Assembly: GCA_900299345.1 (NCBI GenBank)
Contig: OMJM01000022.1
Coordinates: 1 to 64,000, forward strand
Reading direction: 5' to 3'
Length of the DNA stretch: 64,000 bases
From: a bacterium
GTDB lineage: Bacteria; Fibrobacterota; Fibrobacteria; UBA11236
The first letter of the stretch is position 1, and every line of letters starts with the position of its first letter. A program made the translations under genes and the position numbers. The notes beneath the pieces are model-generated. The model was not told where the DNA came from. It did no database searches and was given only the letters and a program-made list of their open reading frames with translations. Positions 7,559-20,899 of the stretch are shown here, piece after piece.

Positions 7559-10500
7559 ATGCTTAAAACCGGATTGTGGAGCTTTCTTGCAGTGTCAGTC
7601 ACAGTCTTTGGGGCGGAAAATTATGCGCAGTGGAAGTACGCCCGTGACATCACCGTAAATACCACGGACTCCGGCGCCGGTGTGGGAGTTACCCAATACC
7701 GTTTCCCTCTTTTGGTGCGTCTCAATTCCGGAAACTTCGATTTTACCAAGGCGCTATCCAACGCCTCGGACATCCGTTTCACCAAGGCCAATGGAACGAC
7801 CCGATTGCCACATCAGGTCGAGCGTTGGGACAGTGCCGGACAGGCGGCGGAAGTTTGGGTGCTGGCGGATACGGTATTCGGGCACAGCAGCACCACGGTG
7901 AAGATGTACTTCGGGAAGACCGGGGTGGCCGACAGTTCCAGCGCCACTGCGGTGTTTATGACGGCGGATGTCGCCAATGGAGGCAACAACTTTCAAGCCG
8001 TGTTTCATTTGAACGAAGCGGCCAACGACACTATCCGCGACGTTACGGCCAACGGATTCAAAGGCATTCCCAAAAATCGCGGGGGGGTGAATCCGGCGGA
8101 TGTCACGGGCGTGATCGGCAAAGCCAAAAATTTCCTGGGATCCAACTCCAACAACAACGGGGGCTCCTACCGCATTGTGACATCCACGGGGGGAAATACC
8201 TATACCAATAACCCCCTGAACTTCCAGAACGATTCTTCCACTGTGGGCGGATTGCCTCGCTATACGATTTCCGCGTGGATTAAAACCTCGTCGTTTCCGG
8301 ACAGTATTGTCCATCGGAAAGCCATCATCGCCAAGTCGATCGGTCAGAACGTCTCCGGCGGCAGCGGCGGCCGGCAATATCACATGCGCCTGATGGAGCC
8401 CACGCAGACCAATCCCGTGTTGGACACCAACCGTGTGGAATTCTCGGATGGCGTGGCGGCGATTGGCAGGGAAGGATCTGATAAGTTTGACACAACGACC
8501 TGGGTGCACATTGCCGCGGTCCGCAACTTTGTGCGCGGCGTCAGCGGCAGTTCCATGGTTTTTGTCAACGGCCGCGCAGCGATCTCCGGCAACAGCGTGG
8601 CGAGTACGGAGCGATCGGATTACGACGTCTACATCGGCAGTTTTTCCAATGATTCCGGATATTTCACCGGCAAAATCGACGAGGTGGAATTCTCAAACCG
8701 CGATCGCGATTCGGACTGGGTGCGCCTGAGCTATCACACGCAGAAGCCTGGTGTGAACGCGCTGGGGGTCGGTGTGCAGCAACAATTGTTTCCCTCCAAC
8801 CTCGCCTATCCGGCGAACCCCGCCATTTACGCGGTGGGCATTCCCATTTCTCCCAATGTGAGGACGCAATTGGGATTGGCCACGCATTATTCCATCAGCC
8901 CTGCGCTGCCCGCGGGCCTGACATTGGACAGCGTGACCGGAATCATCTTCGGGACGCCGCTGGTGATTTCTTCCCCCACGAATTACACAGTGACTGCCAC
9001 CAGTCAAGCAGGCAGCGCCACTGCTATTGTGAATATCCGTGTGCTCACTCCGCCTTCCAATCTTTCTTACACGAAGCTCACGCCGGTTTATGGAGTGAAT
9101 GTGGCGATCACGAGCAATATTCCCACTGTTTCCGGGGATGTCACCAGTTATTCCGTGACACCGGCTCTTCCAACGGGATTGAGCTTGGACACGCTGACGG
9201 GTGTAATCGCCGGAACACCGACCGTGGTCATTCCCTCCGCCAATTACATCGTCACCGCCAGCAATCCCGCGGCATCGACCACCAAGACGATCAACATCAC
9301 CGTGCTTGCGCCACCTTCAAGCCTTTCCTATGCGCCCGGTTCCGGCATTTATGGCGTAGGGTTGACGTTGACGGAAACTCCCACGGTCACGGGAACGGTG
9401 CAGCATTATTCCGTGAGCCCTGCGCTGCCCACAGGGCTTTCATTGGATACGTTGACCGGATTGATTTCCGGTGCTCCGACCACGGTGAGCACAGCGACCA
9501 ATTATACCGTGACCGCATCAAACGTGGCGGGTTCCACAAATGCCATCCTCAATCTCACCACCATGCTGGTGCCTTCCAATCTGGCCTACCGCCGAGATAC
9601 AGTGGAGTTTGCAGCGACCGTTGCGATTACACCGGATAGCCCCTTCGTCACGGGAGCGATTTCCCATTACTCGCTTTCCGCCACACTTCCACCCGGATTG
9701 ACGATGGACACGTTGACCGGTATTCTGTCTGGAACGCCAACCTCCGAAGCCCCCACCACCAGTTTTGTGGTCACTGCCACCAATCCCGTGGGTTCCACCA
9801 TGGATACGTTGTGGATTACCGTCACCATCGCACCTCCTTCCAACCTTCACTACACTCTGAACAATGCGGTCTATGGAACTGGGGTGACCATAAACTCCAA
9901 TGAGCCCACAGTGACCGGGACAGCCACGCATTATTCGGTGTCTCCCGCTTTGCCTGCGGGACTGTCGATGGATGCTTTTACTGGCATTATCACCGGTACG
10001 CCCTCCGCCGCAATCCCCACCACCAACTTTGTGGTGACCGCCAGCAATTTCGTGGGCTCCACCCAGGATACGTTGGTGTTGACGGTGCTGGCGGCGCCCA
10101 CGGGTTTCAGCTATCCCGCAAATCCCGCCGTGTTCGGAGTGAACGTGACCATTCCCAACGATAGTCCCTCCGTGACGGGAACCGTGACGGGATATTCGGT
10201 GAGTCCCGCGCTGCCTGCAGGATTGTCGATCAATTCTTTCACGGGGGTTATTTCCGGAACTACAACCGTGGTTCAGGCTGCGGCGAATTACACGATTAAA
10301 GCTTTCAATGGTCCTGCTTTTGCCACGACGGTGCTGAGCATTACCGTGTTGGCGCCACCTTCCGGGCTTTCATATTCAAAAAACCCCGCAACCTATGGCA
10401 CAAACGTGGCGATCACCGCCAATACACCCAGTGTGATCGGCACAGTAACCCATTACTCTGTGATTCCCGCGCTTCCTTCCGGTCTCTTGATCGATTCAAT

Positions 10501-12448
10501 CACCGGCGTGATTTCAGGATCTCCAAATGCAGCGCAAGCAGCTGCAAGCTATCAAGTCAAAACGGAAAATGTTGCTGGCTTTGACACGGAAACGATTGTC
10601 ATCACCGTTTTGAATGCGCCGTCCGGTCTGTCCTATCCTTCCGTCAAACACTGGCGAGGCGTGGCGTCGTCTCCGGCGTCTCCCACGGTGACGGGAGTTG
10701 TGAGCCGTTATTCCATCAGTCCTGCGCTGCCGACGGGTTTGACACTTGACACCATTACCGGTGTGATTTCCGGAACACCTTCCGTTGCCTCACCGGCAAC
10801 CAATTATACAGTGACCGCTTCCAATGTGGGAGGTTCGGCCACGGCTACCGTCAACATTCGGGTTTATCCACCACCATCGGCTTTGTCCTACTCTGCCAGT
10901 CCGGCCACCTACGGCGTGAACGTGGTGATTACCCCCAATACCCCCAACGTCACCGACACCGTCACTCGTTATTCTGTGACTTTGTTGCCGGCGGGATTGA
11001 CGCTCGACACCATCACCGGTGTGATTTCAGGTACACCGACCGTGGTGTCAGGCTTCGCGGTTTACACCGTGACCGCCTCCAACCCGGCCGGTTCCACCAA
11101 TTCGGGAGTCAGCATTCGTGTGCTCGCCGCGCCCAGCTCCCTGTCTTATGCCACAAGCACGGCGACATACGGTGTGAATGTGACTATTCCCAACGACAGT
11201 TCCACGGTGACGGGAGTCGTCACCCGGTATTCTGTCGCTCCGGCATTGCCCTCCGGTCTGTTGCTGGATAGTGTTACCGGTGTCATCTCAGGTGCCGCCA
11301 CGGCTTCTTCGGCGGCCGCGAATTACACCATTACGGCATCCAACATCGCCGGATCGACTACGACCATCGTCAACATTCGCGTGCTGGCGCCTCCTTCTTC
11401 ACTGTCCTACTCCCAGAATCCCGCGACGTATGGGGTGAACGTTTCCATCACGGACAACGTTGCCGCAGTGACCGGAGTCGTCGCGCGTTATTCAGTGAGT
11501 CCGGCTCTTCCGACGGGCCTTGTGCTCGATACGGTCACGGGAAAGATTTCCGGAACACCCACAGTTTCCGCAGCGGCTGCGAATTACACGGTCACAGCGA
11601 GCAATGTCGGAGGTTTTACAACAACAACATTGAATCTTCGTGTGCTGGCAGCTCCCTCGGCATTGTCGTATTCCCAGAACCCCGCTGTCTATGGGGTGAA
11701 CGTGGCGATTACGAACAATGTTCCGACACTGACCGGCGTCGCCACGCATTATTCTGTAAGTCCCGCACTCCCCACGGGCTTGATTTTGGATACGAACACC
11801 GGAATCCTTTCCGGAACTTCGACAGTGGTTCGCAGCGGAACGAATTACACGGTGACGGCCTCCAACCTCGCAGGCTCCACGACCGCGACATTGAACATCC
11901 GTGTGCTGGCCCCGCCGACCAACTTCTCTTACGCCGATGATCCAGTGGTTTATGTGCTTGGTGTCGCCATCAACCCACCGGATATCCCCACGGTCACGGG
12001 ATTTGTGAGCCGATACACCGCCAGCCCTGCGTTACCTCCGGGTGTGATTCTTGACAGCGTCACGGGTTACATCGCTGGAACGCCGACGACGCGTCAGTCC
12101 TTTGCAACGACCTATACCATCACAGCCGCGAATGTTGCGGGTTCAACACAGACGACGGTGAACATCACCATCGTCGGCCCGCCGTCGAATCTTTCCTACG
12201 CAGATGACGTTCCGACTTATGCCCGTAACCAGGTGATTACTCCTCCCAACACCCCGACGATACAGGGCATTGTCACGCAATATACCGTGACACCCACGCT
12301 TCCGACGGGCATCGTGCTGGACGCCACCACGGGTTACATCCTGGGAACGCCTACCGTGGTTTCAGCCAGCAGAAGCTACACCATCACGGGAAGCAATCCC
12401 GGAGGCTCTTCCACGACCATCATCAATCTCGGCGTCGCAGGCCCGTAG
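7559..12448 (+). CDS. Giant secreted DUF2341/LamG protein with 14 putative Ig (He_PIG) repeats
   Basis: The 1629-residue product has a signal peptide (about 1-19, ending VFGA). Residues about 25-140 resemble DUF2341, and about 145-400 a LamG/concanavalin-like module (AVFHLNEAAND, then TISAWIKTSS and IGSFSNDSGYFTGKIDEVEFSN), typical of carbohydrate- or surface-binding proteins. From residue about 412 to the end there are 14 tandem repeats of about 87 residues, each built on PSxLSY...YSVSPALPTGLxLDTxTGVISGTPT...NYTVTASN, the He_PIG putative Ig fold. Copies have diverged in DNA sequence. There is no catalytic domain and no obvious sorting signal or membrane anchor. A surface stalk or adhesin role is an inference. 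An AAGGAAAG ribosome site precedes ATG 7559. Confidence 0.9.
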   Translation: MLKTGLWSFLAVSVTVFGAENYAQWKYARDITVNTTDSGAGVGVTQYRFPLLVRLNSGNFDFTKALSNASDIRFTKANGTTRLPHQVERWDSAGQAAEVWVLADTVFGHSSTTVKMYFGKTGVADSSSATAVFMTADVANGGNNFQAVFHLNEAANDTIRDVTANGFKGIPKNRGGVNPADVTGVIGKAKNFLGSNSNNNGGSYRIVTSTGGNTYTNNPLNFQNDSSTVGGLPRYTISAWIKTSSFPDSIVHRKAIIAKSIGQNVSGGSGGRQYHMRLMEPTQTNPVLDTNRVEFSDGVAAIGREGSDKFDTTTWVHIAAVRNFVRGVSGSSMVFVNGRAAISGNSVASTERSDYDVYIGSFSNDSGYFTGKIDEVEFSNRDRDSDWVRLSYHTQKPGVNALGVGVQQQLFPSNLAYPANPAIYAVGIPISPNVRTQLGLATHYSISPALPAGLTLDSVTGIIFGTPLVISSPTNYTVTATSQAGSATAIVNIRVLTPPSNLSYTKLTPVYGVNVAITSNIPTVSGDVTSYSVTPALPTGLSLDTLTGVIAGTPTVVIPSANYIVTASNPAASTTKTINITVLAPPSSLSYAPGSGIYGVGLTLTETPTVTGTVQHYSVSPALPTGLSLDTLTGLISGAPTTVSTATNYTVTASNVAGSTNAILNLTTMLVPSNLAYRRDTVEFAATVAITPDSPFVTGAISHYSLSATLPPGLTMDTLTGILSGTPTSEAPTTSFVVTATNPVGSTMDTLWITVTIAPPSNLHYTLNNAVYGTGVTINSNEPTVTGTATHYSVSPALPAGLSMDAFTGIITGTPSAAIPTTNFVVTASNFVGSTQDTLVLTVLAAPTGFSYPANPAVFGVNVTIPNDSPSVTGTVTGYSVSPALPAGLSINSFTGVISGTTTVVQAAANYTIKAFNGPAFATTVLSITVLAPPSGLSYSKNPATYGTNVAITANTPSVIGTVTHYSVIPALPSGLLIDSITGVISGSPNAAQAAASYQVKTENVAGFDTETIVITVLNAPSGLSYPSVKHWRGVASSPASPTVTGVVSRYSISPALPTGLTLDTITGVISGTPSVASPATNYTVTASNVGGSATATVNIRVYPPPSALSYSASPATYGVNVVITPNTPNVTDTVTRYSVTLLPAGLTLDTITGVISGTPTVVSGFAVYTVTASNPAGSTNSGVSIRVLAAPSSLSYATSTATYGVNVTIPNDSSTVTGVVTRYSVAPALPSGLLLDSVTGVISGAATASSAAANYTITASNIAGSTTTIVNIRVLAPPSSLSYSQNPATYGVNVSITDNVAAVTGVVARYSVSPALPTGLVLDTVTGKISGTPTVSAAAANYTVTASNVGGFTTTTLNLRVLAAPSALSYSQNPAVYGVNVAITNNVPTLTGVATHYSVSPALPTGLILDTNTGILSGTSTVVRSGTNYTVTASNLAGSTTATLNIRVLAPPTNFSYADDPVVYVLGVAINPPDIPTVTGFVSRYTASPALPPGVILDSVTGYIAGTPTTRQSFATTYTITAANVAGSTQTTVNITIVGPPSNLSYADDVPTYARNQVITPPNTPTIQGIVTQYTVTPTLPTGIVLDATTGYILGTPTVVSASRSYTITGSNPGGSSTTIINLGVAGP
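8792..12445 (+). repeat. Fourteen tandem repeats of about 261 bp encoding Ig-like domains
   Basis: I counted fourteen copies by the recurring PSxLSY start and the GTPT/ISGTPT centre. The average unit is 261 nt (87 codons). The period is regular, with copies 8 and 9 shortened by 1-2 residues. The last two copies share a diverged YADD opening and GYI in place of GVI. Confidence 0.9.
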
Positions 12449-12469
12449 TCTGCCGCAGAACGGTTCTCC

Positions 12470-13255
12470 TTGAGGTTCAAACAGCTCATCTCAATTGCGT
12501 TTGGTGTGGCGGCGATGGCTGCGTCCTTGACACACGCCATTACCGTTCGCTATAAGGAGGTCTATTTCGGTACCGACATACGGGAAGCTTATGGCAGTCT
12601 CTATTTGATGCCGGAAGATACGACGATGCTGAGGCAGCAGTGGGACTCGTTGCTGGCCGATAGTCCATGCAGCCAGCGTTCCACCGTTCGCACCATGGAT
12701 TGCCCCATCGGCAAGGATTACTGGAACATGACGCAGCAGCAGTGCTGCGTGGCACGCACCAAGGGGAAAAAGGGCGTGGATGTCGCCACGCGTTTGATGG
12801 AGGCGAGGGCGCAGAACGCCGATCTCAAGGTGGCGATCGAGAGCGGACATATCACGGAGCACGTGGAAATCCGTGAGTGCACTTATCGGGGCGATCTTTT
12901 TTTCGATGTGTCCAAGCGTTTCTGGAAATACGAGGTGACAGGGAATCGATATCCACGCGCCCGCATGCCGATGGTGTTCGCGGAGACGGACTCCTTATTG
13001 CGCTTCATGTCCGCGAAATACGGGCGTCCCTCGTGGAAGGCCAAGCGCGGCAAACTGACCTTCAATCCGAATGACGAGACCTATTATGCCAATTGGGAGT
13101 TCAAGGACTTCATCATGTATCTGGTGATCAACGGCAGCCAGGGAATGTTTGCGGCCAAGGAAGTGGTGATGGATCGCAAACTGGCCAAGGAATATGAGAA
13201 CTGGGTACTGAACCAAGGGAAAACCCCTCAGACTCTCACCGCAACGCCGAAGTAA
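12470..13255 (+). CDS. Secreted protein of unknown family, 261 aa
   Basis: I do not recognise this family. An N-terminal signal peptide is clear (FKQLISIAFGVAAMAASLTHA). The mature part is charged and contains six cysteines, among them SPCSQ, MDCP and an adjacent QQCC, which suggests disulfide bonds in the periplasm or outside the cell. The middle part has a KRFWKYEVTG strand and later YYANWEFKDFIMYLVIN. The start is TTG at 12470 with no good ribosome site; no better in-frame start preserves the signal peptide. It begins only 21 nt after the giant Ig-repeat gene and is probably co-transcribed with it, so a partner or accessory role is possible (inference only). Confidence 0.65.
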   Translation: MRFKQLISIAFGVAAMAASLTHAITVRYKEVYFGTDIREAYGSLYLMPEDTTMLRQQWDSLLADSPCSQRSTVRTMDCPIGKDYWNMTQQQCCVARTKGKKGVDVATRLMEARAQNADLKVAIESGHITEHVEIRECTYRGDLFFDVSKRFWKYEVTGNRYPRARMPMVFAETDSLLRFMSAKYGRPSWKAKRGKLTFNPNDETYYANWEFKDFIMYLVINGSQGMFAAKEVVMDRKLAKEYENWVLNQGKTPQTLTATPK

Positions 13256-13261
13256 ACAAAC

Positions 13262-14095
13262 TCACCCAACCGTATTCCGTATCGTCCCAATTCCCTCGAT
13301 CTCACATTCCACCACGTCCCCCGGTTTCAGGAACTCGGGAGGCGTTCGCGAAAATCCGACGCCCGATGGCGTGCCGGTGGAGATGACGTCACCGGGTTCC
13401 AGCGTCATGCCGCGCGAAAGCTCGGCGATGAGCCGGGGAATGCGGAAAATCATGTCGCGCGAATTGCCGTCCTGCTTCACCACGCCATTCACGCGGCAAT
13501 GCAAGGTGAGATTTTGCGGATCGGGAATTTCATCGGCGGTTACGATCCACGGTCCCACGGGGCAGGTTCCATCGAGGCTCTTGCCCTTGAAGAATTGCTG
13601 ATGCCGCGCCTGCAGGTCTCGCGCGCTCACGTCGTTGACGATCGTGTAGCCGAAGACATGCTGGAAGGCGTCTTCCTCGCGAATGTTCTTGCCACGTCTG
13701 CCGATGATGACTCCCAGTTCCACCTCCCAATCCAATTGGGTTGAAGCGGCCGGGTCGAAGGGAATGCCGGAGTAAGGACCATTGACGGCGCCGGGCGCCT
13801 TGGTGAAGAAGACAGGCGCTTCGGGCAGCTTCCTTCCGGGCCGGCTGAATTCATGCACATGCTCGGCATAGTTAAGGCCGACACACAGGATGGGGCGGTA
13901 AGGGAGGGGGAGGGGCGCGAAGAGTTCGACCTGATGGAGGGGGAGGGCTTCACCCGCCATTCCCTTCAACAAATCCAGCGCCAAAGAATTTTCAAGAACC
14001 TCGCGCAGGGAAACATTGGGAACAGGGAGAATTCCCGGTTCCCGGACAATCCCAAGAGTTGGTTTTTGTTGGTGCTGAAAAACGGCTAGGCGCAT
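13262..14095 (-). CDS. Fumarylacetoacetate hydrolase (FAH) family protein
   Basis: The 277-residue enzyme belongs to the FAH superfamily, which cleaves or decarboxylates 2-oxo acid intermediates using Mg or Mn. Visible are ILCVGLNYAEHVHE (about 70-83), the metal-binding acidic triad region LDWEVELGVIIGRRGKNI (about 123-140), GYTIVNDVSARDLQ, KSLDGTCPVGPWIV and DVISTGTPSGVGF. The N-terminus is short, as in bacterial YcgM-type acylpyruvases or oxaloacetate tautomerase-like members; the exact substrate is not readable. The start lies 5 nt after the gltD stop without a clear ribosome site, so expression is likely coupled to gltBD. A role in removing enol-oxaloacetate-type by-products near 2-oxo acid metabolism would fit but is an inference. 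Confidence 0.88.
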   Translation of the reverse strand: MRLAVFQHQQKPTLGIVREPGILPVPNVSLREVLENSLALDLLKGMAGEALPLHQVELFAPLPLPYRPILCVGLNYAEHVHEFSRPGRKLPEAPVFFTKAPGAVNGPYSGIPFDPAASTQLDWEVELGVIIGRRGKNIREEDAFQHVFGYTIVNDVSARDLQARHQQFFKGKSLDGTCPVGPWIVTADEIPDPQNLTLHCRVNGVVKQDGNSRDMIFRIPRLIAELSRGMTLEPGDVISTGTPSGVGFSRTPPEFLKPGDVVECEIEGIGTIRNTVG

Positions 14096-14100
14096 GACGC

Positions 14101-15570
14101 CTATGCCACTGTTTCTTCACACAGCGAATGATTCTTCGATTCCAGCCGCGTCGCATGTCCCGTGAGGAACTCATCCACGCTGCGCGCGCATTCACGGCCC
14201 TCGGAGATGGCCCAGACCACCAGCGATTGGCCGCGACGCATGTCGCCCGCGGAGAAGATGCCGTCCACGGACGTGCGGTAGGACGCGTCACACTTCACGT
14301 TGCCGCGCTCGTCCTTGTCCACGCCGAGTTGCTCCAGCATGCCCTTGTGTTCGGGATGCACGAAGCCCATGGCGAGCAAGACCAGATCTGCGGGCATTTC
14401 GAATTCGCTGCCCGGAACTTCCGTGAACTTGGGACCGTTCCACTCCAGACGCACGGCCTTGATGGCGCGCACGTTGCCTTTGTCGTCCTTGAGGAATTCC
14501 TTGGACAGCACGGACCAGTCGCGCGTGCAACCTTCTGCTTGCGAGCTCGAGGTCGAAAGCATGCGCGGACCCGGATGCACGGGCCACGGCGTTTCCGCGG
14601 TGCGTGTTCCGGGGGGCTTGGGAAGAAGTTCAATTTGCGTCACCGACTTTGCGCCGTGACGGATGGAGGTGCCCACGCAGTCGGAGCCGGTGTCGCCGCC
14701 GCCGATCACCACCACGTGTTTGCCCGTGGCCATGATGGATTCAGCCTCGGGAATCTTGTCGCCGGCCACGCGCTTGTTGTTCTGCGTCAGGAATTGCATG
14801 GCAGGATAAACTCCTACGCCATCGCGTCCCGGAATGGGAAGCTCACGTGCCAATGTGGAACCGCCGGCCAGCACAATGGCGTCGAAATCTTTGCGCAGAT
14901 CCGCAACGGAAACGTTCACACCCACGTTGGCGTTGGTTTTGAACGTCACACCCTCGTCTTCCATCAACTTGACTCGCCGGGCCACGACCTTCTTGGAAAG
15001 CTTGAAGTCCGGAATACCGTAGCGGAGAAGGCCACCGATGCGATCGGAGCGCTCGAATACGGTGACAGAATGTCCAGCCTTGTTCAACTGATCCGCCGCT
15101 GCGAGTCCCGCAGGGCCGGAGCCGACCACGGCCACCTTTTTGCCGGTGCGTTCCGGAGGCGGCTGAGGCTTGATCCAACCTTGTGAAAAGGCGTAGTCGA
15201 TAATCGAGACTTCGATGTTCTTGATGGTCACGGGCGGCTTGTTGATGCCGAGCACGCAGGCGGATTCACACGGAGCCGGGCAGATACGGCCCGTGAACTC
15301 CGGAAAATTGTTGGTGGAGAGCAGCGACTTGAGCGCGGCCTGCCACTTGCCGTTGTACACGTGATCGTTGAAGTCCGGGATGATGTTACCCAGCGGACAA
15401 CCGGTGTGGCAGAAGGGTATGCCGCAGTCCATGCAGCGCGCACCCTGCGTCTCCATCTCCTCCTTGGACATTTGCACCACGAACTCGTCGTAGTTCTTGG
15501 TGCGCTCCTCGACCGGGAGATACTTGGGAGTCTTGCGTTCGAACTCCTTGAAACCTGTTGGCTTGCCCAT
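14101..15570 (-). CDS. gltD: Glutamate synthase small (beta) subunit GltD
   Basis: The 489-residue subunit takes electrons from NAD(P)H through FAD to the large subunit, which makes glutamate from glutamine and 2-oxoglutarate. N-terminal cysteines for two [4Fe-4S] clusters are seen in [17 protein letters not shown] and CPAPCESAC. The FAD dinucleotide fold is [17 protein letters not shown] (about 147-163) and the NAD(P) fold is [14 protein letters not shown]. The C-terminal [19 protein letters not shown] closes the FAD site. It starts 2 nt after the gltB stop. Confidence 0.96.
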   Translation of the reverse strand: MGKPTGFKEFERKTPKYLPVEERTKNYDEFVVQMSKEEMETQGARCMDCGIPFCHTGCPLGNIIPDFNDHVYNGKWQAALKSLLSTNNFPEFTGRICPAPCESACVLGINKPPVTIKNIEVSIIDYAFSQGWIKPQPPPERTGKKVAVVGSGPAGLAAADQLNKAGHSVTVFERSDRIGGLLRYGIPDFKLSKKVVARRVKLMEDEGVTFKTNANVGVNVSVADLRKDFDAIVLAGGSTLARELPIPGRDGVGVYPAMQFLTQNNKRVAGDKIPEAESIMATGKHVVVIGGGDTGSDCVGTSIRHGAKSVTQIELLPKPPGTRTAETPWPVHPGPRMLSTSSSQAEGCTRDWSVLSKEFLKDDKGNVRAIKAVRLEWNGPKFTEVPGSEFEMPADLVLLAMGFVHPEHKGMLEQLGVDKDERGNVKCDASYRTSVDGIFSAGDMRRGQSLVVWAISEGRECARSVDEFLTGHATRLESKNHSLCEETVA

Positions 15571-15572
15571 GA

Positions 15573-20102
<4,530 letters not shown>

Positions 20103-20141
20103 GGCAAAACCTCTCCGAAGGCGCTCTTTAGCGCGGGAAGA

Positions 20142-20149
20142 CAAAAGTA
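20142..20149 (-). promoter_or_regulatory. TAnnTTTG promoter element of gltB
   Basis: TACTTTTG on the minus strand lies 39 nt upstream of ATG 20102. Unlike the leaderless cases, it leaves a short 5' UTR that contains the GGAGAGG ribosome site. Confidence 0.45.
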
Positions 20150-20156
20150 GAAAGGA

Positions 20157-20675
20157 TTAGAGCGTTGCGATAAACCGTTTGAAGGGGTCGGCACCGCCGA
20201 ACCACGCATCTTCCGGGCTCAATAAAAGTGCTTGAAGATCGGTTTGAAAAACTTCCCAAGCGCCAAGTTCGATCTCACGTTTCAACTGGCCACCTCCCCA
20301 ACCGGAATAGCCGAGGAAAAGACGCAAATTTTTTGGATCAACGGAGAGGATTTCCTCCAAAGTCGTCCATGCGCCTCCCAAATAAACTCCAGGAGACACT
20401 TCCTGCGAGCCTGGGGCGGGTTCCAAACCGACTTGCAGGATTTGTAATTCACCTTCTTGCACCGGGCCACCCATGTAAACCTTGCGGTTTTTGGGCGCTG
20501 AAGGCATCTCGGGAGGGTTTTCGAACAGTTCGACTAATGGCATATGAGCGGGACGGTTCAGCACAAATCCGTAAGATCCTTCTGAACCATGCTGGCAAAG
20601 GACCACGATGGTCGAGTCGAAATTGGGGTCGCTAAGTTCCTCGCGAGCGGCCAGCAAGGTACCAGGTCCCAGCAT
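20157..20675 (-). CDS. YqgE/AlgH (UPF0301) family protein
   Basis: The 172-residue protein matches the UPF0301 family: MLGPGTLLAAREELSDPNFDSTIVVLC at the N-terminus, GSYGFVLNRPAHMPL, a VYMGGPVQEGELQILQ segment, and LFLGYSGWGGGQLKREI near residue 120. The family is cytoplasmic with an unresolved role; AlgH in pseudomonads affects alginate regulation. Length and start agree with the family. The start has TAATATTG five bases upstream and no ribosome site, so it may be leaderless. The gene lies 54 nt upstream of gltB and could partly read through into it. Confidence 0.92.
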   Translation of the reverse strand: MLGPGTLLAAREELSDPNFDSTIVVLCQHGSEGSYGFVLNRPAHMPLVELFENPPEMPSAPKNRKVYMGGPVQEGELQILQVGLEPAPGSQEVSPGVYLGGAWTTLEEILSVDPKNLRLFLGYSGWGGGQLKREIELGAWEVFQTDLQALLLSPEDAWFGGADPFKRFIATL

Positions 20676-20680
20676 GGATT

Positions 20681-20688
20681 CAATATTA
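20681..20688 (-). promoter_or_regulatory. TAATATTG promoter-like element of the YqgE-family gene
   Basis: TAATATTG on the minus strand ends 5 nt before ATG 20675. It differs from TAnnTTTG at one position and has the leaderless spacing. Confidence 0.4.
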
Positions 20689-20829
20689 AGAAACCCGGAA
20701 CCCCCCCTCCGGTTTTGTCGAAAACCCCCATAGACGTCAAAAAAGGATAATGTTCGAGAGGTGTACGAAATTTCAAGAATATTCTAAAATTACCGCCGTA
20801 AAATTGACAATCACTTGGACACGTTGCAC

Positions 20830-20869
20830 GGATGCCGAAAACCCGCAATACCCGTTTGGCGAGTCATCC
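20830..20869 (+). promoter_or_regulatory. Bulged hairpin in the glycosyltransferase leader
   Basis: GGATGCC (20830-20836) can pair with GGC and CATCC (20858-20869), with AAAC/GTTT pairing inside, leaving a loop of about 11 nt and a CGAGT bulge. It lies 31 nt before the start codon of the glycosyltransferase gene. No known riboswitch motif is recognised. Confidence 0.3.
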
Positions 20870-20899
20870 GGGGTGCTAAACCCGTTGGGATTTGAATAA

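Noticed and set aside
8792-12445. CRISPR-like or satellite repeat array
   Set aside because: The period is 261 nt with an intact reading frame and diverged copies, so these are protein domain repeats.
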